Source: Agrocybe praecox (Eukaryota; Basidiomycota; Agaricomycetes; Agaricales; Agrocybaceae). Taken from it: a stretch of DNA of 64,000 bases. Made by a program: the position numbers and the translations under genes. The DNA lies in NCBI GenBank assembly GCA_964017145.1, contig OZ024841.1:2542001-2606000 (forward strand), written 5' to 3'. This document shows positions 31,311 to 42,479 of this stretch, piece by piece; within the stretch, counting starts at the first letter, position 1; every line of letters starts with the position of its first letter. The notes below the pieces were generated by a model, which was not told the origin of the DNA, did no database searches, and saw nothing but the letters and a program-made list of their open reading frames with translations.

Positions 31311-31739
31311 TTCAGGGATTGTGCTAAATATTTTTTATTACATAATCATCAATGAATCAACCACAAAACGCAAAATGTCCATGGAAAGCCGGATACAAAT
31401 CAAATTAAAAGATTGAAATATTCATAGCAAGCTAAAAATAAATTCTAAAATCATCAAAAAATGTGTTCTATACTATTTTTGGTATGGTCTATCTAAATAT
31501 GTAAAGTGTTCTAAAAATAGCTTAAAGTTAAAAAATAGATCAAATAAAAATAGATCAAACTAAAAATAAATATATCCTATTCTGTTTTATTTTTATCTCA
31601 TTATGAAAGGCTTTTTTTAAAATTCATACATAAGAATTAATAACAAAAAAAACAAAAAACAAAAAAACAAAATTTCAATTTCATTTTTTTAATTTTTACA
31701 ATTTTTTTCATTTTTTAAAAAAATGTAAAAACCCAACAA
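31311..31739. other. Very AT-rich stretch ending in A/T homopolymer runs
   Basis: No gene. AAAAAACAAAAAAC and T-rich runs at ~31645-31735 precede the repeat body that follows, as an A-rich tract precedes the body at 39230. Confidence 0.5.
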
Positions 31740-32566
31740 TATTATGTAGCACACAGTTATTCAAACTTATTTGTGAGTCCTAATTCAGCTATAATACCTC
31801 AGTCCTTCTGACTTATTTCCAAGTTGCAAAGCTTGGCCTTCTACTCTATCTGCATAGCCCAACCTAAACATTTGAACCCAAACATACACATTCTAAGTTA
31901 TTAACAAGTCTCTACCTAGGTGTATTTATTCATAACAAAATCATAAGCTCTAACATCTACATTCAACACCTTCAGATGTATGTACAACCAAGACATAAGC
32001 CCTAATATTCATACTTAAGAAAGACATTCTGTCAGGGGTCAACTTAGGTATGTGGAGAAGGATGCTTAGCAAACATAAGAGCAGGAAAGATAGGGTCACA
32101 ATGTAATAATAACATAACTGTGGACACAAGAACATGCCTTGACACATCCCAATCCAGGCCTTCAGAGCTATGTACAATCATGTTGTAAGCTCTAACATCC
32201 ACACTCAACAGAGACGTCTTAACCTAGCTCCTTGAATTTATTTCCACATTCTAACCCAGATGTGAGATCCAATGTGCATACTGTAGCTTATTTACAAGTC
32301 CCAAGCTATTTATAAGCACTGACACATACATTCCAACCTATAAGCAAGCCCTAACCAAGAGGTTTCAGCCCAGCCATAAGCTGTGATATAAATTCTCTAA
32401 TTTGTCTGTATGTCTCTTTTTGGATACTACATATATAACCCTAGTATCACACAAAAAATGAGCTCAAATGGCCCATAAATGAAGCCTAGAGGAGCAAAAC
32501 AATATGCCCCCTATACTGAGAAAATGCTGTAAAAATAATAATTTTTGCATTTAAATTTTGTTAGAA
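31740..32566 (+). repeat. Body of interspersed repeat copy 2
   Basis: Aligns along its length with 39230-40175: (CTATGTGGC/TATGTAGCA)..CATTCAAACTCACTTGTGAGTC-like start, a CTAACATCCACACTCAA-type degenerate array, a TGATACTACATATAT box, then GCAAAACAATATGCCCC just before the hairpin tail. No coding capacity. Confidence 0.7.
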
Positions 32567-32736
32567 GGACCCCTGGAACCTGCTTGGATTTTAAAAATTT
32601 TAAGGAGTGACAAAAACTTTTGAAGTCACAGAAAAATTTGTGCAGAGTTTTTTTTTTTTTCTTCACCACCTCTAGGCTGCAAAAAAAGCCATATTTTTGT
32701 AGCCTAGTAGGTACCTTCAAGGGGGCCACTGAAGTG
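32567..32736 (+). repeat. Three-hairpin repeat tail, copy 2
   Basis: GGACCCCTGGAACC to CCACTGAAGTG. The third stem is CCTCTAGGCTGCAAAAA paired with TTTTTGTAGCCTAG. It directly abuts the truncated KDZ transposase. Confidence 0.8.
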
Positions 32737-34289
32737 TATCGAAGCACTGTAAATCATACAAAACTTCAGAATCATGCTGAAAAGCAGCTTAAACGGAAAG
32801 AACCAGGAATTCTTATACTTGCTCGGAACTATAACAAGCTATGTGGAGAATTAGAAGCATTAATAAAGGCAAAATGTGCACCACGAGGAGCAACATCACC
32901 TCTAAAATTGAAACTGAAGGCTTGTTTAAGCTTGATGTTGATGATGATATCTGGCAGGATGTTGGCTTAACTGATGATGAAGATGGATCAATGGTTATAC
33001 CTGATTGGCTTGGCAATGAAGATGTTCGAAAGGGCATTAAGTTACTTCTTCAGCATGATCGATGTATTGAAGAGGAGAGACGTTTGAAGGCTGAAGTTAT
33101 ATCTATGCAACAATGGATGCAAGAAGAGTATGAGTGCCCGTTCGCACATTTAATAAATTTGATACATACATACACTTTGTAGATTATCTACAAATACTAT
33201 ATGGATTGTCTACCATCTAGGAGTGATTGTCTACCAACTGTCCGGATTGTCGACCAAAATTTTGTATTGTCTACCAACTTTTTTAGATTGTCTACCAACT
33301 TCGTGGATTGTCCACCAACTTTTTTGGATTGTCTACCAAATTTTGGATTATCTACCAACTCACTAGGATTATCTACCAACTCGCCAGATTGTCCACTGTT
33401 CACGTAAATTCATTCTCCACCACCACCAGTCACTGAGTATTCTGCATGCCATCAATGCCGGTAGAATTTGATGGAACACCTCGGCAAAATGGCGCCGCAA
33501 AGGAGTTTTATCAGTGTGCCGAACAGCGCATCAGAGTACCAATCAAATTTAGCCGGCATCGACGGCGTCCAGAATACTTAATGACCGGCGGTGGTGGAGA
33601 ATACATGGGCATCAATGGTGGACAATACAGAAAGTTGGTAGATAATTTGAATGAAGTGGTAGATAATCTATATAAGTTTGTAGATAATTTAAAAGTTGGT
33701 AGACAATCCAAAAAAGTTGGTGGATAATCACTAGAAGTTGGTGGACAATGCACAAAGTTGGTGGACAATCCAGAGATTTGGTAGACAATCACTCTGAGAT
33801 GGTAGACAATCCATTTATTACATGTTGATGATATACAAAGTCTATCTATGTATCGATTTTTTTATTTGTGCGAACGGGCACTCATAAGAAGAGTGGGCTA
33901 TTGCTGAAAAAGGAATAGAATGGGCCAAAGATGATAAAGAACATGGAGTAGTTTATCAGTTGCAAGAAAGGAAGAACTATCTTTTACGACTTTGCTTAGC
34001 ATGGATACCAAATATCAGATATATTCCAGAAACCTTGCAAGACAATTGGGGCCCAAGCTATGATGAACTTCAAGCTGCATATGCATATGAATTTTCTGAA
34101 AGCTATATTGAAGATGAAGTAGAAGAAGTGAATGAAGAATTGCCAAGTGAAAATGACTATAGTAGTGATGAAGAAAACGATAATAAAGATGACATAAATC
34201 ATGCAGAGTTAATTGATAATATGGAAGCAGATGCACTTAGTGATCAGTTTGGAAATCCAGAATATGATTGGTATACAAATGAAGATTGA
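32737..34289 (+). pseudogene. KDZ-superfamily transposase, C-terminal fragment, interrupted
   Basis: The C-terminal part of a Kyakuja-Dileera-Zisupton transposase: EPGILILARNYNKLC, the signature GLFKLDVDDDIWQDVGL, IPDWLGNEDVRKGIKLLLQ, then after the insertion WAIAEKGIEWAKDD and an acidic tail ending at 34289. KDZ transposases move large DNA transposons in basidiomycetes and are known companions of TET/JBP genes. The RNase H-fold core is missing because the sequence begins at the end of the hairpin repeat. A frameshift separates the first ~130 bases from GLFKLDVDDD. A foldback element (33129-33885) sits in the frame; removing it with one copy of AAGAAGAG rejoins the reading frame (EE to WAIAEKG). 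Confidence 0.85.
33129..33885. mobile_element. Foldback element FB1 with GATTGTCTACCA arrays
   Basis: Terminal inverted repeats TATGAGTGCCCGTTCGCAC; 8-bp duplication AAGAAGAG (33121-33128, 33886-33893). The left half has about ten ~24-bp repeats of GATTGTCTACCAACTT type. The right half has about nine in inverse orientation (GTTGGTAGACAATC). A ~200-bp GC-richer centre separates them. No transposase. FB2 shares terminal and repeat words. Confidence 0.9.
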
Positions 34290-34604
34290 TGTATATGTAA
34301 AATATGTAATATACAAAATTGTGTGTTAGAATAAGTGCCTGATGGACATCTCAACGACATGATGGCAAACTATAGCAATTGAACAATTACTGAGTTGATG
34401 TTAATTGCTGTTTTGGGAGGTGTTGAAGGTATCCTAGAGCATACTTTGTTCAAGAGTACCTATTCCTCAACCTAGGTGGGTACACAAATGAAGACTGATG
34501 GACATCTCAACGACATGATGGCAAACTATGGCAATTGAACAATTACTGAGTTGACATTAATTGCTGTTTTGAGAGGTGTACCAGATTCTGAATTAGAATA
34601 GGTG
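34290..34604 (+). repeat. 157-bp tandem duplication downstream of the KDZ fragment
   Basis: GATGGACATCTCAACGACAT starts at about 34341 and again at about 34498, with ~80 near-identical bases following each. The upstream ACAAATGAAGA(T/C)TGATG also repeats, the first time overlapping the transposase stop. It is probably the 3' region of the KDZ element. Confidence 0.75.
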
Positions 34605-36066
34605 TATGGGTGCCGGATCGCACAAAAAATCATTTTCAGTTATATAGATACTGAAGTGTATTATCTACCATATAGTTCACATTATCTACCATATAACTTA
34701 TATTATCTACCATAGAAGCCGGATTGTCTACCATAGAAGTCTGATTGTCTACCATAGAAATCTGATTGTCTACCATAGAAGTCTGATTGTCTACCATAAA
34801 GTCTGATTGCCTACAAATGAAGTCCTATTGTCTACATATAATGTCAATTTGTCTAGATTGTCTACCATACTGCATGGATTATCTACCATACTCATTTGCA
34901 TTGTCGAACATATCTGGTCAGTAAATATTGGAAGTGCCGAACATGCCATCCTCAAACTGATGCATAATTTGATAGGTGTCTCGGCCAGGATGCAACACAA
35001 CGGACTTTAAATTTAAACCACGCCACAGCCGGCATCACTGCAACACTACGTGTAGGGACAGGAATCAAAATGTATATATGTAAACCTTATTTTCGACGTC
35101 TCTAATAGCCTGCCTAAACACATTTTCCTCATTTTCAAGCCCAGGGCACGATGTCTTTATCCAATCAAGTAAAAACTGCTTACATGTAAGATGCATGCTG
35201 ACGACTTCTTGATGGACCTTTAAATCTTGGTAATTCAACACTTAATTGTATACTTATATAGTGCATACCCCTCGGGGGTCCATGAAATTGATATCAAATG
35301 CTATATATGTATCTGGCATACTATTTTTCAAACTTTTTTTGAATATTTGGTGTGTTCCCATTGCGGGGCAGAACAATTGAGCGAGAGGAACACCCAGAAA
35401 GTAGGGGTTTCCGTATATGGAAGGACATGACACAATATTTCCCATGCATCTAAGCTGATCTGCGAGACTGGGGGTACCCGCACACACTGCTACACTCAGT
35501 GTATTCATAATGTAACTACATATATATATAGGGTATATATGAAATATGTTGCAGAAATTATTTTCTAACTAAAATACTGATCATGCGCAGAGAAATTGAG
35601 GTTACACCACGCTCGCTTGATATGGCAAGGCATGATTCCCACACCCAGATTCCCTTTTGAGTGAGGTTTTGTGCCGTCTCAGTCTTACTGGAGCTAGGTT
35701 TTCAAGCACTCAATGCCGACCTTCCTCAATGAAAGTCCATGAGGCCGATATTTGCATCAATTTAAACATCAATCCTACACGGCAGCTTCGGCATGATCAA
35801 AATTAGTTCCCCGGATATCGACAATGGATTTACATGTGGTAGACAATAGAAGAATTAGGTAGACAATTTAAAGTGAAAGGTAGATATTTGGGCATCAATG
35901 GTAGACAATCCACCGTCAATGGTAGACAATACACTAAGCTAGTAGAAAATCTGATCCCAATAGTAGACAATCCAACCTATATCGTAGACAATATGCATTG
36001 TATGGTAGATAATACACTTTGCTATCTATATATTTAAAAGTGATTTTTTGTGCGATCCGGCACCCA
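34605..36066. mobile_element. Foldback element FB2 with GATTGTCTACCA arrays
   Basis: Terminal inverted repeats TATGGGTGCCGGATCGCAC extending ~28 bp, and a 7-8 bp duplication ((A/T)ATAGGTG at 34597-34604 and 36067-36074). The left array spans ~34660-34910, the inverted right array ~35830-36030. The ~900-bp centre has no coding frame. Related to FB1 but about twice as long. Confidence 0.88.
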
Positions 36067-36079
36067 TATAGGTGCTATA

Positions 36080-36340
36080 TTGAAGTGAATTTTTGAACAA
36101 AAGGTATTAAATAGATAATACCGAAAATGGAACAAATTTTCAGACCTTCAGTTGAATTGCTTAAAATGATGAAAAGAGACATCATAATAGTTCATGATAG
36201 GACAATTCAAATAGTAAAATATTGGGAAAAGAAGTATAAGGACTGGCAGATTTCAAGAAATGAAATGAAAAATCAAGTATAAAATTTCATAAGATATAAA
36301 GAAGAAAAAAAGAATGAAAAGAATGAAAATAAAAAAATAA
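36080..36340 (+). repeat. GGTATTAAATAGATAATACC repeat, copy a
   Basis: Begins around a self-complementary box GGTATTA-loop-TAATACC, then ATGGAACAAATTTTCAGACC and ~180 bp shared with copies at 38120 and 38480, and ends in an A/G-rich tail. It contains no coding frame. It may be a retroposon head or part of the large interspersed repeat. Confidence 0.7.
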
Positions 36341-36343
36341 AGA

Positions 36344-36357
36344 ATGAAAAGAGAGCC

Positions 36358-36408
<51 letters not shown>

Positions 36409-36482
36409 AACAAGGAATAGACAGAAGGAAGGAAGGAAAGAAAGAAAGAAAGAAAGAAGAAGGGAAAGAAGGAAAGAAAGGA

Positions 36483-36514
<32 letters not shown>

Positions 36515-36762
36515 AGAAAGGAAAGAAAGAAAGAAGGAAAGAAAAAAAGAAAGAAGGAAGAAAGAAAGGAAAGAAAGAAAGAAGAGAAGAAGGAAAAGAG
36601 AGAAGGAAAGAAAGAGAGAAGGAAAGAAAGAAAGAAGGAAGGAAAAAAAGAAGGAGAGGAAGAAAGAAAAGAGAGAAAGAAAGCAAGAAGGAGAGGAAGA
36701 AAGAAAAGAGAGAAAGAAAGCAAGAAAGAAGGAAGGAAGAAAAGAAAAGAAGAAAGAAAATA
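36344..36762 (+). repeat. (GAAA)n purine tract, ~420 bp
   Basis: Nearly pure GAAA/GGAA repeats with minor interruptions. All six frames are open over long spans because of composition. It appears to be an expansion of the A/G-rich end of repeat copy a. Confidence 0.95.
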
Positions 36763-36819
36763 TGACTTGTACACTGATTATCATGGCCTTTTAACTGGAA
36801 GTTGACCATTGTACCCCAG

Positions 36820-37240
36820 GCAAAGTCAGTTAATGAAACCTATTACCAAAATCAACCAGCCAACTCTACTGCTAAAGGCAATCCTGTTACCCAAGTCAAA
36901 ATCAATTGACAAATCCCCTTACCAAAATCAACCAGCCAACCCCACAACCCACATCAATCCACTTACCCAAGTCCAGCATCCAACCTACCACTCAAGGCAA
37001 CCCCCATACTCAAGTCAACCAATTGACCAATCCTTCTACCACTCAAGGCAATCCTCATACTCAAGTCAACCAATTGACCAATCCCTTGACCAAAATCAAC
37101 CAGACAACCCCACAACCCCCATCAATCCACTTACCCAAGTCCAGCATCCAACCTACCACTCAAGGCAATCCCCTTACCCAAGTCAACCAGTCAACCATAC
37201 AACCCAAGTCATCCCTCTTATCTATAGAGGACCACTAGCT
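36820..37240 (+). repeat. CCCAAGTCAACCA-type minisatellite
   Basis: Degenerate tandem array of CCCAAGTCAACCAATTGACC / CAACCCCCATCAATCCACTT words, with larger internal duplications. Same vocabulary as 1-320. Confidence 0.8.
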
Positions 37241-37390
37241 CAACTCTCTGTATTGTTTGCCTTGCCTCTTGGTTTACCCTGACCCATTCAATATCCATAG
37301 AGCATTCTTGAACCAGCAGTGTTTATTTGTAGTAACACAAAATTCCATAGACAGCCCTCAAGATACAAGTCTATCAAAGACACCATATCA

Positions 37391-37676
37391 TAGCTTATAT
37401 ACTTGCCTACTATCACTCAAAAGATGACCCCAAACACATCCCAAACACTCACAATACAACCAAAATGGTAGCCCCAATATGCAGGGAAAGTACCCTAAAA
37501 ATAGCCAGGATTGTATGCCAGAACACCATAGTATAGCTTATATACATGCCTACTATCACTCAAAAGATGACCCCAAACACATCTCAAACACCCACAATAC
37601 AACCAAAATGGTGGCCCCGATATGCAGGAAAAGTACCCTAAAAATAGCCAGGATCGTATCCCAGATCCATCCCAGA
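37391..37676 (+). repeat. 143-bp tandem duplication before tail copy 3
   Basis: TAGCTTATATAC..CAAAATGGT(A/G)GCCCC..CCTAAAAATAGCCAGGAT occurs at 37391 and again at 37534 with few changes. Confidence 0.85.
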
Positions 37677-37877
37677 GGACCCCTGGAACCAGCCCCCATT
37701 CAGGGAAATTTCCCTAGTGACAAGAAAGATCCATGTCACAACATCATCAGAACGCCAAGAGGAAAGAACCCACAGCCTTTTCTCTTCTATCTTTCATCCG
37801 TTTTACCCCCTCTTAGGTTGCAAAAAGATCCAACATTTTGCAACCTAAGAGGTACATTTTATAGGACCACTGAAGTG
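37677..37877 (+). repeat. Three-hairpin repeat tail, copy 3
   Basis: The most diverged copy, yet the third stem is a perfect 17-bp pairing of CCTCTTAGGTTGCAAAA with its complement. It therefore differs from the other copies by paired (compensatory) changes. Confidence 0.8.
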
Positions 37878-38112
37878 CCCACATACACTTATCATCACTG
37901 TGGTATTTATACAAGTTTTTAGTCCGGCCAGGCAGGTATACAAGGGGTAAGAGTACACTGTTTGTACTTGCGAGCTTTGAAAGATGACTAAAAACAACCA
38001 GAATGAGCAGAAATAAGGTTATTCCTTAAGCATATTTTAACCTCACATGTATGTCTGCCTTGTATGTATACTGGTTTTCATTGCAAATTTATTTTAAGTG
38101 AGTTTTCAAAAC

Positions 38113-38360
38113 AAGAGGTATTAAATAGATAGTCTCAAAAAATGGAACAAATGTTCATACCTGCTTTGCAATTAATTCAACAAATAAAGAGAGATTTGGT
38201 AATATGTTATAAGGTGATAATTATAATAGCAAGATATTATAGTATAAGAAAGGTGCATACCAAAAAATGAAAAGAAAGATCAAGTAGAAGAAAATCAAGG
38301 ATAAATTTCAAAAGATATAAAGAAAGAAAAGAATGAGGAGAATGAAACAAAAAAAAAATA
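38113..38360 (+). repeat. GGTATTAAATAGAT repeat, copy b
   Basis: AGGTATTAAATAGATAGTCT, then ATGGAACAAATGTTCATACCTG, then ~180 bp shared with the other copies and an A-rich end. Here the palindrome's right half is mutated. Confidence 0.7.
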
Positions 38361-38477
38361 ACCACAAGACAGAATACAAGTGGTCTACCCAGCAAAGCAA
38401 TGCAACTCAGACATAAACATTCTGATCTACACTAAGCAACTGTTTTCATTTTCAAGCAAATACTATTTGTGAATTTG

Positions 38478-38790
38478 GTGAATTTTCTAAAGAAAAGGTA
38501 TTAAATAGATAATACCAAACAATACAACAAATGTTCATACCTGCTTTGCTATTGCTTAAAGAAATGAAAAGAGACATAATAATATGTCATGTTGTCACAA
38601 TCCAAATAGCAATACATTGGAGAAAGAAGTATAAGAACTGGTATAGATTATGAAAGGAAAGAGAAAATCAAATAGGAGAAAATCAACTATAAAATTTCAA
38701 AAGATATAATAAATAAAATAGAATAAAATAAAAGCAAGAAATAAAAAAGAAGAAAGAAAAAAGAAAAAAGAAAAAAGTAGTCTAGTGCAG
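38478..38790 (+). repeat. GGTATTAAATAGATAATACC repeat, copy c
   Basis: Intact palindrome followed by ACAACAAATGTTCATACCTG and the shared ~200 bp, ending in AAAAAAGAAAAAAGA. Confidence 0.75.
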
Positions 38791-38899
38791 CTGCATAATG
38801 AAATTTAGACTGAGATGTTCTGATATAGGCTGACCAATTGTTGTGCCTGGTCTAAGCCTTGACTCTACATTGCATTGAGGAGAATTCTTCAAGTAAATT

Positions 38900-39148
38900 T
38901 AGTGATATTTCAAAACAAAAGGTATTAAATAGATAATACCACAGTGATTAAACAAATGTTCAAGCTATTTTTAGCCATTTTCAAGATTGTTGGTCAAGCT
39001 TTAAGACCAATTAAAAATAAAGCAAAGAATGAGAGATTGAAAAGGAAGCAGAAAAGGCTTCATAAGAATGTATATAGATTAAAAAAACAAAGAAAAATAA
39101 ATAGACAAAAAAAAACTTACAAATAAAAAATTAAATTAAATTAAATTA

Positions 39149-39180
<32 letters not shown>

Positions 39181-39200
39181 AAAAAAAAAAAAAAAACAAG
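38900..39200 (+). repeat. GGTATTAAATAGATAATACC repeat, copy d, with poly-A tract
   Basis: Intact palindrome, then a diverged interior. It ends in AAATTAAATTAAATTAAAG, GAAAAA repeats and a ~30-base A run (39167-39196). It leads directly into the repeat body at 39230. Confidence 0.7.
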
Positions 39201-39229
39201 AACAAGAACAAGAAAAGGTACAAACACAG

Positions 39230-40175
39230 TAACACTATGTGGCAAACAGCCATTCAAACTCACTTGTGAGTCTTAACTTAGATGTAATAATCTAACCCTC
39301 TAACTCATTCACAAGTTACAAGCTTGGCCTTTTATTCATTTTTATGCCCAAACCCAGGGATGTGAACCCAAACATGCACACTCTAACTCATCAGCAAGTC
39401 CCAGGCCTTTGTATTTCTTTGCCACCAGATTCTGAAATCCAACACATACACTCAACACCTTTAGACTTACTCACAACCAAGGTATAAGCCCTAACATCCA
39501 CACTCAAGAAAGACATCACAACCAAGGCCATCATATATATTCACAACCAAGTTGTGGGCTCCAACACCCACATGCAACACCTTCAGAATTACTCACAACC
39601 AAGATGTGAGCCCTAATATCTACACTCAAGCAGGACATCACAACCCAGGCCATTGGAACTATTCACAACCAAGTTGTGAGCTCCAACATCACACACAACA
39701 CCTTGAAAATTACTCACAACCAAGACATAAGCCCTAACATCTATGGTCAAAAGAGACATCTCACCCCAATTATTCAGATCTATTCACAATCAAGTCATAA
39801 GCCCTAACATCCACAATAAACAGAGACATCATAATCCAGCTCTTTGAACTTATTTTCAAGACCTAACACAGACATAATATCCATCATGCACACTGTAGCA
39901 ATTTACAAGGCTCAACCTATCCATAATCCCTGATACATGCACTCCAACCTATAACCAAGCCCTAACCAAGAGGTGTAAGCCCAGCTGTAAGCCCTATACA
40001 ACTCTCAATTCATCTGCTATAGGTCTCATCTGATACTACATATATGGTCTTAGTATCACCCAAGAATTGAGCTCAAACGGCCCACAAATGAACCACAAAA
40101 CAGCAAAACAATATGCCCCAACCCTGAGGAAAATGTTCTAAAAATACCCATTTTCGTATATAAAAATTGTTCCAA
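39230..40175 (+). repeat. Body of interspersed repeat copy 4
   Basis: Aligns with 31740-32566 and contains several CACAACCAAG..GTGAGC..CTAACATC..ACACTCAA units. No gene. Confidence 0.7.
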
Positions 40176-40396
40176 GGACCCCTGGAACCTGCTTGTATTT
40201 TACAAATTTTAAGCAGTGACAAAAACTTTTGAAGTCACAAAAAACACTTGGCACTATACCAATGCCAAGAGAAATATATATACAAAGTTTTCTTTTTTTT
40301 CTGCAGTTCTTTTTCTTTTTCTTCCCCACCTCTAGGCTGCAAAAAAGACCATATTTTTGTAGCCTGGTAGGTACTTTCAAGGGGGCCACTGAAGTG
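40176..40396 (+). repeat. Three-hairpin repeat tail, copy 4
   Basis: GGACCCCTGGAACC to CCACTGAAGTG. Its second stem is the clearest (TTGGCA..TGCCAA) and its third is CTAGGCTGCAAAAA with TTTTTGTAGCCTGG. Confidence 0.8.
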
Positions 40397-40549
40397 CTTG
40401 CTTACATGACAATACTTTACAAAACAAATGTTTCTTTCATCACAAAGGTATTTGCACCTGTTAGGAGTTAAATTTATTTTATTTCTGGAGCCATATGTGA
40501 CTAAATGATCACACAATTACCTATTATAGAAATGTGACATGATCTGTAT

Positions 40550-42430
40550 GCAGGCTATGGCTCAGGCCAAAGCCAGGCCAGGCCACACTGTTATTCCAGC
40601 TTTTGGCCTGGCCTGCTATTTAGTGAAGCCAAAGCCAGCTCAGGCCAAGCCAGGGCCAGCAGATCACTAGTTCGAACGTGATTCTGAAAACCGCTCGAAC
40701 TACATTATGTGTGCAATCAATCCCAGCCACATATCCACTACTTTCAGTGACACAGCCTTGCGCGAGGTTGTTGACACAATTACCACCATCACTAGAGCTC
40801 TCTTAGAAATGGTTAATAATTTTTAGTTGACAGAATCTAAATGCAATGTGTTATTGTCCATGTCCAAAATGCATACCAAGTTCACTGTAGGGAGTATCAT
40901 GAGAATTCTTTGGCCAGAAACCACAAAACAACCAAAGAATTTGCATGAGTTGTGATGACGACATCAAACCAAGTCATTTGAAGTTCTTGGTGCATTGTTC
41001 TTTATTTAAATTCCTTGATTCCTCATGTCAATCCTGATCTGGGTCACTCCTACCCAGCTAAGCCTGCTCTATTCTTACTTGAACAAGCAACAGGACCTCC
41101 ATCAAGATCTGTTGGACTTGCATTACCAACTTGGTACTCAAATCAAGCTCTTTTCGAAAGGTGGTTTCAAATCCAAGCAGGTAAGTCCTATTTGCTGTAT
41201 ATGAGAAACAACACAGCTAATATGGTACATACATGTTTCGCTCACTGATCAGAATTGATGCGACATCTGGCAAAGACAAGTGTGGGGCGGACAAGCATGG
41301 AGATGATTGTGGAGACAACATTGGTGAAGACAAGCATGGAGATGAAGATAGCACAGATGAGCATGGAGACAACAATGGTAAAGACGAGCATGGAGACAGC
41401 ATCGGCAAAGATGAGCGCGGGATGAGCATGGAGACAATGATGGCAAAGGCGAGGGTGGGGCAGACAAACATGGAAGAGACAAGGATAGCAAAAATGAGTG
41501 CAGGGACAAGCCTGGAGAGGATGATGGCAAAGACGAGAATAGTGAAAACAAGTGCAGAGGTGAGCCTGGAGAAGACAATGGTGAAGACAAAGATGGAGGC
41601 AACATTGGTAAAGAAGTGTGCAGGGACAAGCATGGAGATGACGAGCGTGAAGATGATGATGGCCATGGGTCGGAAGATGAGCGTGCAGGTGGACAGGCGG
41701 GTGAGAACGATATGGAGCCCGAGTCTGAGGAGAAAACTTTTCGGGCTCAACAGAGACCTTAGGAAGATAGAAGGCAGCCTCGCCAAAGAAATGCCAATCC
41801 TACAGGGACTGGAGTCAAAATTCAAGGAGAGACAATTAAACAAGCCTCACTGCAAAAACATCGAAAGAAAGCCGCCCTAACTCACGCAGCCAAGAGGCGC
41901 TTGGATTGAGTTGGACCCGAGGGACTAGGAGAGGAAAACGATGTTGACGATGAAATGGGTGGACCAGAGGAATTCGGGTATGATGAAAGGTCCAACAACT
42001 TGCAGGAGGACCATGTAGAAGGATGCAGGGAGGAACAGACCCCACCAGAAGCAGGCCACCATTGCCAAAATGCAACAAAGTTTGTTGCATTTTGGCGGCT
42101 CACAATGATCGAAAACTCGGCGATAAAGGGAAGAATATTCTGGCTGTTATCATTTCCATAGCCCAGAATGTTCTTCTCCATGATCAAAACAGCAGCCATG
42201 TGGAAAGGATGATCATTTCTGATGTTCGAACCATTTGGACATGGTGTTTGATCAAGTCTCTACCCTTCCTTCCTTCAAAGAAGACACTAGCCTGGCCTCA
42301 CTCGCTTTGAAGGTTGCTCATGTAGAAAAGAAGGAGGCATGTATCCACTTTGTTTATATAATCAATGCTATCCAGTTTGCATGGAAAGTTCAAAAGTGTG
42401 TGTTTTGTTATTCTTTGTTCATGCTGATTT
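40550..42430 (+). pseudogene. Decayed gene remnants with a D/K/H/G-rich repeat segment
   Basis: Starts with a GGCCAAAGCCAGGCC-type low-complexity inverted patch (40555-40660). Around 41015-41180 an open piece reads VGLALPTWYSNQALFERWFQ before a GT donor. From 41274 to ~41660 a ~30-bp degenerate tandem repeat encodes DKHGD/DEHGD-type units, with a frameshift near 41425. The acidic/basic frame after it has stops at 41759 and near 41907. At 42085-42240 a frame reads LGDKGKNILAVIISIAQNVLL. No family is recognised. It may be the upstream part of a transposon-linked gene preceding the second TET/JBP copy. Confidence 0.4.
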
Positions 42431-42479
42431 AATAATGTCTTCTACCTAGAAATATGAACAGTGCACAGCATTCAGTGCA

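Noticed and set aside
33181..33820. Regularly spaced GATTGTCTACCA repeats resembling a CRISPR array
   Set aside because: The genome is eukaryotic, spacers are short and similar to each other, and the array is mirrored inside a transposon with terminal inverted repeats and a target duplication.
36253..36809. Long Lys/Glu/Arg and Phe/Leu/Ser frames on both strands
   Set aside because: All are composition artefacts of the GAAA tract.
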